The notes under the pieces were generated by a model. The model searched no databases, had not been told where the DNA came from, and saw nothing but the letters and a program-made list of their open reading frames with translations. Made by a program: the position numbers and the translations under genes. Shown here one piece after another: positions 42,646 to 49,707 of a DNA stretch of 52,793 bases (position 1 is the first letter of the stretch; every line of letters starts with the position of its first letter). Origin of the DNA: JASGDC01 sp047608145 (GTDB lineage Bacteria; Actinomycetota; Actinomycetes; Actinomycetales; Micrococcaceae); the NCBI GenBank assembly GCA_047608145.1, contig JASGDC010000026.1, forward strand, positions 1-52,793. Reading direction: 5' to 3'.

Positions 42646-43012
42646 ATGGAGAAGAAGCAGCGACCACCACATACGCAATGTACTGAGGTTTGCAACTGGG
42701 AGGAATATAAGCTTTTACCAGCTAATTTCTCATATTGAAGAAAAGAAAATAAGGAGCTGGTTAACATTAGATATCGTGAAAGAAGCTCTAGCTGATCCTA
42801 ACTCAGTTTATATACCTCCAGTCAAGGCAAGTATTACAAAACAAGCAAGCCAAACAATTGGTTATGCAATATCAAGCGATGAATACATTGTCGTAGTGGT
42901 TGCCCATACGCCAGATGGTTTATTTGCTAGTACAGCATTTGAAGCTAAAGGAAAATATAAGAAAGCATACTTAGAGAAAATAGTGATGGGGAGAAGAGAT
43001 CATGAGTATTAA
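42646..43012 (+). pseudogene. Putative toxin-position gene, apparently split by a frameshift
   Basis: The major ORF (GTG 42776 to 43012) reads MKEALADPNSVYIPPVKAS, then SDEYIVVVVAHTPDGLFAS and YLEKIVMGRRDHEY. The same frame continues upstream without a start, with good-looking sequence IEEKKIRSWLTLDIVKEA. A second frame starts at ATG 42646, directly at a -10-like site, and gives MEKKQRPPHTQCTEVCNW, then EEYKLLPANFSY and a stop. Dropping one base (or adding two) near 42730 joins the two into a roughly 120-residue protein. The DPNSVY and YIVVVVAHTPDG segments recall DUF4258/BrnT-like RNase toxins, but I cannot confirm a family. It overlaps the antitoxin by 11 bp. A shorter functional protein from GTG 42776 is also possible. 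Confidence 0.55.
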
Positions 43013-43316
43013 AAATGTATCTAAAGAAACTCAAGAAATTCTAACTGAAGTAGCATACGAAGCGGAAAATGATCTTTATCCTGATTGGGATATTGATGAT
43101 GTTACTAGTCCTGCTCCTAGTGCTAAACCAGTAAAAGAAGCACACATAAGTGTTCGTACAAGCACAGACATTAAAAATAAGATTAAAAAATACGCTGATA
43201 AAACTCACGTATCACTATCTCAAGCTGTCAATGACTTAGTACTTGCAGGATTAAACGCTAAAGATGATACAGCAAGTAAAAAGCTAAAGAAACTTGCTCA
43301 AATCATTAACAGCTAA
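43002..43316 (+). CDS. Ribbon-helix-helix antitoxin-like protein
   Basis: A 104-residue protein. The N-terminal half is acidic (LTEVAYEAENDLYPDWDIDD); the C-terminal part has a ribbon-helix-helix pattern, a strand EAHISVRTSTDIKNKIKKYA then helices with VSLSQAVNDLVLAGLNA. RHH proteins of this size are typical antitoxins and DNA-binding autorepressors. Its start lies within the end of the upstream toxin-position gene, with GGGGAGAAG before it. The stop codon (43314-43316) lies inside the right copy of the flanking direct repeat. Confidence 0.75.
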   Translation: MSIKNVSKETQEILTEVAYEAENDLYPDWDIDDVTSPAPSAKPVKEAHISVRTSTDIKNKIKKYADKTHVSLSQAVNDLVLAGLNAKDDTASKKLKKLAQIINS

Positions 43317-43366
43317 TTGCTACTTCTTGGCAAGATGAAATCAATCTACTTCGCCAGGAAATGTAA
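43311..43366. repeat. Right copy of the 56-bp direct repeat
   Basis: Matches 42394-42449 with three mismatches. It reads like the last codons of the DUF7455 gene (one Thr to Ile change and one silent change) but has no gene in front. It also supplies the antitoxin stop codon. Confidence 0.92.
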
Positions 43367-43392
43367 AATACCTACACTACTTAAACTTCCAT

Positions 43393-43428
43393 AAAATGGG
43401 GGACTGTATTTATACAGTCCCCCATTTT
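43393..43428. terminator. Strong bidirectional terminator after the inserted module
   Basis: AAAATGGGGGACTGTAT (43393-43409) pairs perfectly with 43412-43428; a T-run ends the stem on the plus strand and an A-run on the other side. It is probably the original terminator of the DUF7455 gene. Confidence 0.9.
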
Positions 43429-43535
43429 TACCTAATACTATTCATAATCTAATACATATATCGCTGGATTAGGTTTTAGTCCTCGACTGTAAATAACGCA
43501 TACGGATCAGTCGCTCCGATTTCGTTCTCAACTAT

Positions 43536-43927
43536 CTACCTACAACTGGGAACACAAGATTCACTAATTTCCTTCATCAACACTGCCTGAAGAGTAAATA
43601 CTCCATAAAACCTTAGAACATCGCGTACCCGTATCGGATACCCACTAACAATACTGCCAACTTCTACACCACTATCAACAACTGGAACATTAATCACTGC
43701 CTGTGAAATACCCTCTATATCAAAATACGCATCCCCTGATAGGATCAACATAACTGTCAAACTATCTGCATTAAATTCGCTTAAAATATCTTTATTAATC
43801 TTTAAAACAATATCTTCATCAAACACGCCACCTCTGGTAGACCTGCACCACCATTATCAATTAACTGTGTAAATAAAATACAATCATTATTATTGTCATC
43901 AGTATTGTTGTTTTTATAATTTTCCAT
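43536..43927 (-). pseudogene. Frameshifted paralogue of the exported-protein N-terminal domain
   Basis: ATG 43927, with a strong AGGAGG upstream, opens a frame reading MENYKNNNTDDNNNDCILFT, then QLIDNGGAGL, and stops after 42 codons. The next frame continues it as TRGGVFDEDIVLKINKDILS and runs to 43536 (CVPSCR). The shared DAYFD and YPIRV motifs (LSGDAYFDIEG; SGYPIRVRDVL) match the N-terminal domain of the RCC1-repeat protein 0.8 kb upstream (SDDAYFDLYG; TEYPIRVKDDV). It has no signal peptide and no RCC1 repeats. Probably a truncated, decaying duplicate; the shift lies near 43836. Confidence 0.65.
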
Positions 43928-44249
43928 AAAATTAGTCCTCCTAACTAAATGACTTGAAATTAATATGGAAAAACTAAAACCCCAAACATAAACACAAAAA
44001 AGGGGTAACTAACTAGAATGAAATAAAGAGCAAAAAACAACAAACTATGCAATACAGCCTACACAAAAGAAAAGCAAGACACTCGTCACTAAGTTATGGC
44101 AACGAATACCCTACCCTCTATTTCATTTGCCCAGTAGTATTTGTTGTGTTTCATTGTATCTAGGGAGTTAACAATTAAAATATTAACCTCTTAAACAATC
44201 CCATACCTGCCCTGAGCAACCAACAAGCAAAGGAAACCTTAAACTATTA
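43928..44249. other. Intergenic stretch between the two exported-protein genes
   Basis: About 320 bp of AT-rich sequence. No ORF, hairpin or promoter that I can support beyond the AGGAGG belonging to the downstream remnant. Confidence 0.5.
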
Positions 44250-44534
44250 TTAATAATTACCTGTTGTTCTTACTTGCATATTGTATGTTGCGAAATCTTC
44301 GACAACTTGCCATTTAGTACCAGTACTAACTCTAGTTGCATAATGTACCGTGTCATTATGTCCTAAGCCTAACTGTCCATGACTATTTGCGCCCCAGGTA
44401 TATAAAACACTGAAATTATTTATAGCTCCTGAACTTGCACCGCCTGCACCAACAATCTTCCAATTGCTCGCAGTACCCATTCTAGTTGGAACGTGCCTAT
44501 CATTAGTATCTACAAGACCAAGCTGGTAGGTATT
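44250..44534 (-). pseudogene. C-terminal RCC1 blades, out of frame with the main ORF
   Basis: The frame reads NTYQLGLVDTNDRHVPTRMG, then LYTWGANSHGQLGLG and ends NMQVRTTGNY. It supplies the end of RCC1 repeat six and all of repeat seven. The main ORF ends with VYVWGNIIPTSLVL just before it; a one-base change near 44535 (AACATAATACC) would give VYVWGN-NTYQLGL and a complete seven-bladed propeller. There is no start or ribosome binding site of its own. Confidence 0.8.
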
Positions 44535-45910
44535 ATGTTACCCCAGACATAAACTTCTCCCGTATTCGTAAGCCCAATACTATACCCACCAGAACCTGCT
44601 GAAACTTGATGCCAATGGTCCCCTGGTGTAGTAGTTGTTATCTTAGTTAGAGTTGTTATATGTCCTCCTGAGGTTCCTAACCCGAGCTGGCCATGATCAT
44701 TATTACCCCAAGCAAATAAAGGTCCGTTATTCTGTGGCCCCATAAGAACATGAGAATCACTACAACTCCATATTGAAGAGGTAGGAAGACCTGAGAAATT
44801 AAGTGCTGTTAGAGTATTTCTAGGATTAGTATCTCCAAGTCCAAGTTGCCCATAAATGTTATTGCCAAAACTATACGGCTTTCCTGAATCATCTCTGAGG
44901 AAAGAAAAACCATTCCCAGCTAGAGGAGCTCTCCATTTATGCGTACCCGGTATTTTTTGAGGAGCGTCATGAATACCACCTGTAGTTCCTAACCCGAGCT
45001 CACCACTAGTATTATTTCCCCAAGTATAAGCTTCACCATTATTATTGACAGCTATAGTATGAGCAAACCCAGCATTGCACAAAGTCCAATTTGTTGCAGA
45101 CCCTACTTGTGTAGGAACAAGCCTATTACTATAATCACTACCTAAACCAAGGCGACCATTCCCTCCAGAACCCCAAACATAAAGCCTACCGTCCATAGTA
45201 ATTCCAACACTATGATGGGAGCCAGAATCGACTTGTTTCCACTGCAAACCTAAACCTGCACCAACCCTAGTGAACACATTACGGTTTTTAGTATCACCAA
45301 CACCAAGCTCACCATCAGAGTTAATACCAGACATAAACAAAGTAGTCTTATAAAACGTTGGGTCATTAGCAACGACAATACTAACATCATCTTGCAAAAC
45401 AGCATACAACCTAAATTCGCCTTGTTGAGTCCAAGAGACATCATCTTTCACACGTATCGGATACTCAGTATTAGCCGTACCAAGTTGTATTTGCCCACCT
45501 TGGAAAGTACCAGTAACAGCAACAGGCTTACCATATAAATCAAAATAAGCATCATCACTAATAGTAATATCAGCCTGCTTACCATCATCAATAGACTGCT
45601 GACTACTCCAGTTATCAGTTGCTTGCCAACCAAACAACGTTAAAACATCCTCAGCATTACTAGAAACAGTCTTATTAGTATTAAACTGATCTCCTGAGTC
45701 TACAGCAGGAGGCAAAGGACCCCACTCCAAACGATACTCAACACCACTAGCAGCCATAGCAGGAACACTCACCGCAGTAGCAACAACAGGCACACCCCAA
45801 ACCATACCCTTACTAACAGAACGACGAGAAACACCTGAACCAGAATCATTAAAAACACTAGCATTAGCAGTATTAACCTGCCCTTGAATCACAGAATTCT
45901 TATCAACCAT
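44510..45910 (-). CDS. Exported RCC1-repeat protein with Tat-like signal, 3' frameshift
   Basis: A 466-residue exported protein. The N-terminus has a twin-arginine-like signal (SRRSVSKGMVWG, hydrophobic VPVVATAVSVP, AMAAS cleavage region). A beta domain follows (about 60-155, with DDAYFDLYG and EYPIRVKDDV), then RCC1 blades: GELGVGD, GRLGLGS, GELGLGT, GQLGLGD, GQLGLGT and the start of a sixth. The frame then shifts and the last blades lie in 44250-44534. No LPXTG or other anchor is seen. It likely acts outside the cell in protein contacts. I choose ATG 45910, with AAGGGTGAG upstream, over GTG 45919. A G11 tract lies in the 5' region. Confidence 0.85.
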   Translation of the reverse strand: MVDKNSVIQGQVNTANASVFNDSGSGVSRRSVSKGMVWGVPVVATAVSVPAMAASGVEYRLEWGPLPPAVDSGDQFNTNKTVSSNAEDVLTLFGWQATDNWSSQQSIDDGKQADITISDDAYFDLYGKPVAVTGTFQGGQIQLGTANTEYPIRVKDDVSWTQQGEFRLYAVLQDDVSIVVANDPTFYKTTLFMSGINSDGELGVGDTKNRNVFTRVGAGLGLQWKQVDSGSHHSVGITMDGRLYVWGSGGNGRLGLGSDYSNRLVPTQVGSATNWTLCNAGFAHTIAVNNNGEAYTWGNNTSGELGLGTTGGIHDAPQKIPGTHKWRAPLAGNGFSFLRDDSGKPYSFGNNIYGQLGLGDTNPRNTLTALNFSGLPTSSIWSCSDSHVLMGPQNNGPLFAWGNNDHGQLGLGTSGGHITTLTKITTTTPGDHWHQVSAGSGGYSIGLTNTGEVYVWGNIIPTSLVL

Positions 45911-45968
45911 AATAAACACTCACCCTTAAAAAAGAATCGGGAAAAATAAAACTCAACAACACCACACT

Positions 45969-45979
45969 CCCCCCCCCCC
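45969..45979. repeat. C11/G11 homopolymer tract upstream of the RCC1 gene
   Basis: Eleven C on the plus strand, i.e. G11 on the coding strand, about 60 nt before the RCC1-protein start. A weak -10-like TATAGG directly precedes the tract, so its length could affect promoter spacing or the 5' end of the mRNA. Tracts of this length are prone to slippage. Confidence 0.85.
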
Positions 45980-46160
45980 TATAGCCATAGTCAAAGAAAA
46001 CAACACCGAAAATACAAAAGAATACTTACTTTTCACTCAGAAATTTAGAACTATCCGTGATGTATTAATGCAACACAATCGACAAGTCAATGAAAATATG
46101 ACTTGTGGCAAAGTTCGTATGAGGTTAAACATATAAGCTAGAAATGTTTGAAGTAAAACA

Positions 46161-46197
46161 AAAACCTCTAAGACAATGGCATTGTCTTAGAGGTTTT
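46161..46197. terminator. Terminator of the principal sigma-factor gene
   Basis: A perfect 18-bp stem, AAAACCTCTAAGACAATG (46161-46178) with 46180-46197, around a single central base; the actual loop will be a few bases wider. A/T-runs on both ends make it bidirectional. Confidence 0.9.
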
Positions 46198-46218
46198 ATA
46201 TTAAAAGTTTTGAAAATC

Positions 46219-47478
46219 TTATTCTAAGTAATCACGCAATACTTGAGAACGAGATGGGTGACGTAGCTTAGACATTGTCTTTGATTCAATCTGACGAATA
46301 CGCTCACGAGTTACTCCGTAAACCTTACCAATTTCATCAAGAGTCTTAGCTTGACCGTCAGTTAATCCGAAACGCATTGACACAACGCCAGCTTCACGTT
46401 CAGAAAGCGTATCAAGCACAGAGTGTAGCTGCTCTTGTAGCAATGTGAAACTAACTGCATCAGCAGGTACTACTGCTTCAGAGTCTTCAATCAAATCACC
46501 AAACTCAGAGTCACCATCTTCACCCAAAGGTGTGTGCAGTGAAATTGGTTCACGACCATATTTCTGTACTTCAACTACCTTTTCTGGAGTCATATCTAGC
46601 TCTTTAGCTAGTTCTTCTGGAGTCGGCTCACGCCCAAGATCTTGTAACATTTGGCGCTGCACACGAGCAAGCTTGTTAATTACTTCAACCATGTGTACTG
46701 GAATACGAATGGTACGAGCTTGGTCTGCCATTGCACGAGTAATTGCTTGACGAATCCACCAAGTTGCATAAGTAGAGAACTTGAAGCCACGAGTATAATC
46801 GAATTTTTCAACTGCACGGATAAGACCTAAGTTACCTTCTTGAATCAAGTCCAAGAACAGCATTCCACGCCCAGTGTAACGTTTTGCCAATGAAACTACT
46901 AGACGTAAATTCGCTTCAAGCAAGTGATTCTTAGCACGTTTACCGTCTTGAGCAATCCACTGTAGCTCACGCTTGTAAGTAGGATCTAAATCAGTTTCAG
47001 TCTCAAGTTTATTTTCAGCATATAAACCAGCCTCAATACGAAGAGAAAGCTCAACCTCTTTTTCAGCGTTAAGTAGTGATACTTTACCAATTTGCTTTAG
47101 GTAATCCTTAACTGGATCTGCTGTAGCCCCAGCAACAGTTACTTGCTGAGTTGGTTCACTATCTTCTTTCTTCTTCCGCGTAGTTTTAGCTTTTGTAGCC
47201 TTTTTAGCAGGAGTCTTTGCTGCTGGTTTTTTTGCAGCAGTACTTTTCTTAGCAGTGGTAGTAGTCTTTTTAGCTACAGTTGACTTTTTAGCTGTAGTTT
47301 TCTTTGGTGCAGCTTTCTTTTTACTTGCTGCTGTTGTTTTAGTGCTAGAGGTTTTCTTAGCAGTGGTAGCCTTTTGGGCACCGTCTTTTTTTGTAGCGGT
47401 AGTTTTTGTTGCAGTTTTTGTCTTAGCAGCAGCTTTTGTAGTCTTAGCTGCGGTGCTTTTTTCTTCTGCTTTAGCCAA
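46219..47478 (-). CDS. sigA: Principal RNA polymerase sigma factor (RpoD/SigA)
   Basis: A 419-residue housekeeping sigma factor. The first roughly 105 residues are a Lys/Ala/Thr-rich, histone H1-like tail (TTAKKSTVAKKTTTTAKKST) typical of actinobacterial SigA/HrdB. Region 1.2 begins at DPVKDYLKQIGKVSLL; region 2 has LDLIQEGNLGLIRAVEKFDY and FSTYATWWIRQAI; region 3 has IRIPVHMVEVINK; region 4 ends with GVTRERIRQIESKTMSKLRH. The start is TTG (47478), with AAAAGG about 12 nt upstream; no ATG fits. A TTGACA lies upstream on the minus strand, but its spacing to TATAAA is short. Confidence 0.97.
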   Translation of the reverse strand: MAKAEEKSTAAKTTKAAAKTKTATKTTATKKDGAQKATTAKKTSSTKTTAASKKKAAPKKTTAKKSTVAKKTTTTAKKSTAAKKPAAKTPAKKATKAKTTRKKKEDSEPTQQVTVAGATADPVKDYLKQIGKVSLLNAEKEVELSLRIEAGLYAENKLETETDLDPTYKRELQWIAQDGKRAKNHLLEANLRLVVSLAKRYTGRGMLFLDLIQEGNLGLIRAVEKFDYTRGFKFSTYATWWIRQAITRAMADQARTIRIPVHMVEVINKLARVQRQMLQDLGREPTPEELAKELDMTPEKVVEVQKYGREPISLHTPLGEDGDSEFGDLIEDSEAVVPADAVSFTLLQEQLHSVLDTLSEREAGVVSMRFGLTDGQAKTLDEIGKVYGVTRERIRQIESKTMSKLRHPSRSQVLRDYLE

Positions 47479-47642
47479 TTACGAAACCAACCTTTTCTTA
47501 AGTTTATACGCACTAGGCCCCTGTCAAGTGCTATCTATATATTCGTATAAAGTTAAACACACTTTCTGGGGCTTTTATTCCATACCATACTACACTTATT
47601 TTGGGAAGAGATTTTATTAAACACGCTGGCAGCTAGCTAAAG

Positions 47643-48575
47643 CTAGTCGTCAGATCTCTTATTTTCCATGTAACGTTCCAGTTCTTCCGTTATTTCTTCT
47701 GCAGTAGGCAAAGTTTCTTCAGATAATAAATGAATTGGATGGAACTGGTCATCATCACTAATTTTGTCGTAGTTTTCCTCTAAAGCTTCCACTACTCGTT
47801 TAATTTCTTCAGATTCTTCTACTTGTTTATTAATCTGAAATTCCATATCACGAGAACGATCGCGTAAATCATCTGTATTAAACATCAAAGAAGTCATTGA
47901 AGATAAAATTTCAAATGCACTAACTGCTGCTGGTGTGTAAGCATTTTCGGCAATATAGTGTGGCACTTGCATTGCAAAACCACCGACTTTAATACCAGCT
48001 TCACCTAATCTTAGTTCTAATAAATGAGCAGCTGAAGAAGGCACAATAATTGTCGGAGACCACTTATCTTCTTTAGCTTTCTCATCCATATCATAATTAC
48101 CGTGCAGATACATTCCGGCTGGACGAGTGTGTGGCACCGGCATAGGAATAGAATGTAACCAATTTACTTGATCGATATCGAGAGTTTCGACAATATCAAT
48201 TACAGTTTCACAAAACTGTTCCCACCTAAAATCAGGCTCTTGCCCTGCCAAAAGATAGAACGGTACTCCAGCATCGTCAAATACTAAATATAACTCTAAA
48301 GCTGGCGCCTGAAAATCACGTAACTTGTTATTAGAAAACACCATCCTTGGACGTTTGGCACGATAATTAACCAAATCATCCATAATAAACTCACCAATAA
48401 AATGATGTTCTAAAGTACCTAAAATAGTTTTACTAACTACGTCTGACACTTCACCAGCATCACCAAAACCAGATATTAAATAAATCAAAGTTACTTGATC
48501 TGGCATCTGCTGAGGCAAATGCTTCTTATATGAATCATCTAAATAAAATAATGAGTTCATGCCGTCCATATCCAT
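47643..48575 (-). CDS. PAC2 (proteasome assembly chaperone 2-like) family protein
   Basis: A 310-residue cytoplasmic protein of the PAC2 family, common in actinobacteria. Landmarks: VTLIYLISGFGDAGEVSD near the N-terminus, LVNYRAKRPRMVF, YLLAGQEPDFRWEQF and GGFAMQVPHYIAENAY. The C-terminus is a charged helical segment, often proposed to aid oligomerisation. Whether it serves a proteasome-like system here is unknown; no proteasome gene is in the window. It is divergent from the M17-like gene, and both have short spacings between -10-like sites and ATG. Confidence 0.88.
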   Translation of the reverse strand: MDMDGMNSLFYLDDSYKKHLPQQMPDQVTLIYLISGFGDAGEVSDVVSKTILGTLEHHFIGEFIMDDLVNYRAKRPRMVFSNNKLRDFQAPALELYLVFDDAGVPFYLLAGQEPDFRWEQFCETVIDIVETLDIDQVNWLHSIPMPVPHTRPAGMYLHGNYDMDEKAKEDKWSPTIIVPSSAAHLLELRLGEAGIKVGGFAMQVPHYIAENAYTPAAVSAFEILSSMTSLMFNTDDLRDRSRDMEFQINKQVEESEEIKRVVEALEENYDKISDDDQFHPIHLLSEETLPTAEEITEELERYMENKRSDD

Positions 48576-48626
48576 ATAAACAATCGTATCTGATTTTTTA
48601 TTCCATTTGATGTGTAGAATATAGCT

Positions 48627-49589
48627 ATGTCTGATTTTTTCAATTTAGCAGTAGATATTATTAACTGCCCTACTAACCAGATTCCAGCTCCTAAATTTGT
48701 AGAGCTGACTAAGGACAAAACTAAAAATACTGATATTAAAGTAATTGTTTATAATGAAGAAGAGCTAAAAGAGCTGGGTTGCCATTCTTTACTTGCTTTT
48801 GGTGCTGGTTCTGAAAACGAAACTTTACTCCTAAAACTAGAGTTAAAGGGTAAGGATTCTACAAAACAAACTCATATTATTGGTGAAGGTATCATCTTTG
48901 AAGCTGCTGGTATGCAGTTACGCCAACATCCAATAAACACTACTCGTAATAAGTTAGGTAAAGCTGGCGCAGCTATTACACTAGAAGCATTAATTGAAGT
49001 AGCAAAATCTGGAAAACCAGCTAATGACATTACCTTATGGATACCATTGAGTGAAAATGTCGCTGGAAATCAAGCTTTAAAACCATTGGATGTAGTTACC
49101 CTACCAAATGGTCTTACCATTGAAGCCGTTGATGTAAAGGGTGAAAACCACTTAGGACTTTTTGACCTTTATGTATTAGCCGCACAAGCTGGTGCAGATG
49201 ATATTTTAAGTATTGCCTCTCTTGACCCGATGCAAGAATTAGCCGTGGGACATAAATACGGAACTATTGTAGGGTCTAATGCTGATAAATTATTAACTGC
49301 AGCAAAAACTGCTAAAGAATTGGTATGGCCACTGCCGCTTCCTAATTATTTGGAAGAAAAATTAAACTCAATGGTAGCTGATTATAAAAATATTACTCAA
49401 GATTCTACTACTGCTGTTTGTGACAACCTTATCTTTGCAAAAATTTTGGAAAGTGTGAATCAGCAACCAGCATGGGCACATTGGGAAATTGGCACTCCAT
49501 CTTTACATTCTCCAGCAGAGCCTGAGAAAAAAGGTGCTACTGGTTATGGCATTAAAACACTCATAGAATTCATGGCAAACTCCCACTAA
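48627..49589 (+). CDS. M17 leucyl-aminopeptidase-like pseudoenzyme
   Basis: A 320-residue protein co-linear with the catalytic domain of PepA: NLAVDIINCPTNQIPAPKFV, EEELKELGCHSLLAFGAGSE, PLDVVTLPNGLTIEAVDV, then WPLPLPNYLEEKLNSMVADY and KGATGYGIKTLIEF. Compared with E. coli PepA, the metal and catalytic residues are mostly gone: GKGLTFDSGG reads GEGIIFEAAG (Lys270 to Glu, Asp275 to Glu), and NTDAEGR reads DVKGENH (Asp352 to Lys, Arg356 to His; Glu354 kept). The N-terminal domain is missing. Peptidase activity is unlikely. The frame is intact, so a structural or regulatory role is plausible. TAGAAT ends 6 nt before ATG, suggesting leaderless expression. Confidence 0.85.
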   Translation: MSDFFNLAVDIINCPTNQIPAPKFVELTKDKTKNTDIKVIVYNEEELKELGCHSLLAFGAGSENETLLLKLELKGKDSTKQTHIIGEGIIFEAAGMQLRQHPINTTRNKLGKAGAAITLEALIEVAKSGKPANDITLWIPLSENVAGNQALKPLDVVTLPNGLTIEAVDVKGENHLGLFDLYVLAAQAGADDILSIASLDPMQELAVGHKYGTIVGSNADKLLTAAKTAKELVWPLPLPNYLEEKLNSMVADYKNITQDSTTAVCDNLIFAKILESVNQQPAWAHWEIGTPSLHSPAEPEKKGATGYGIKTLIEFMANSH

Positions 49590-49707
49590 ACCTAGTGGAA
49601 TTAGAGAGTTTATTCTTTGTATTTTGGCTATAAAAGCGATAGTCTTAAAATGTGTGAGCTTTCTATAAGCTGATAGAGCAAATTTAGATTCAATAGGAGA
49701 ATAAAAC

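Noticed and set aside
42776..43316. Named toxin family (BrnT/BrnA or RelE/ParE)
   Set aside because: The antitoxin looks ribbon-helix-helix and the partner has DUF4258/BrnT-like fragments, but catalytic residues cannot be verified by eye.
46219..47478. Histone H1-like protein
   Set aside because: The Lys/Ala/Thr-rich tail is in frame with complete sigma regions 1.2 to 4; such tails are usual in actinobacterial SigA/HrdB.
47255..47620. 121-codon Val/Ala/Phe-rich plus-strand ORF opposite the sigma-factor N-terminus
   Set aside because: Produced by the antisense of Lys/Ala/Thr repeats; it is not a membrane protein gene.
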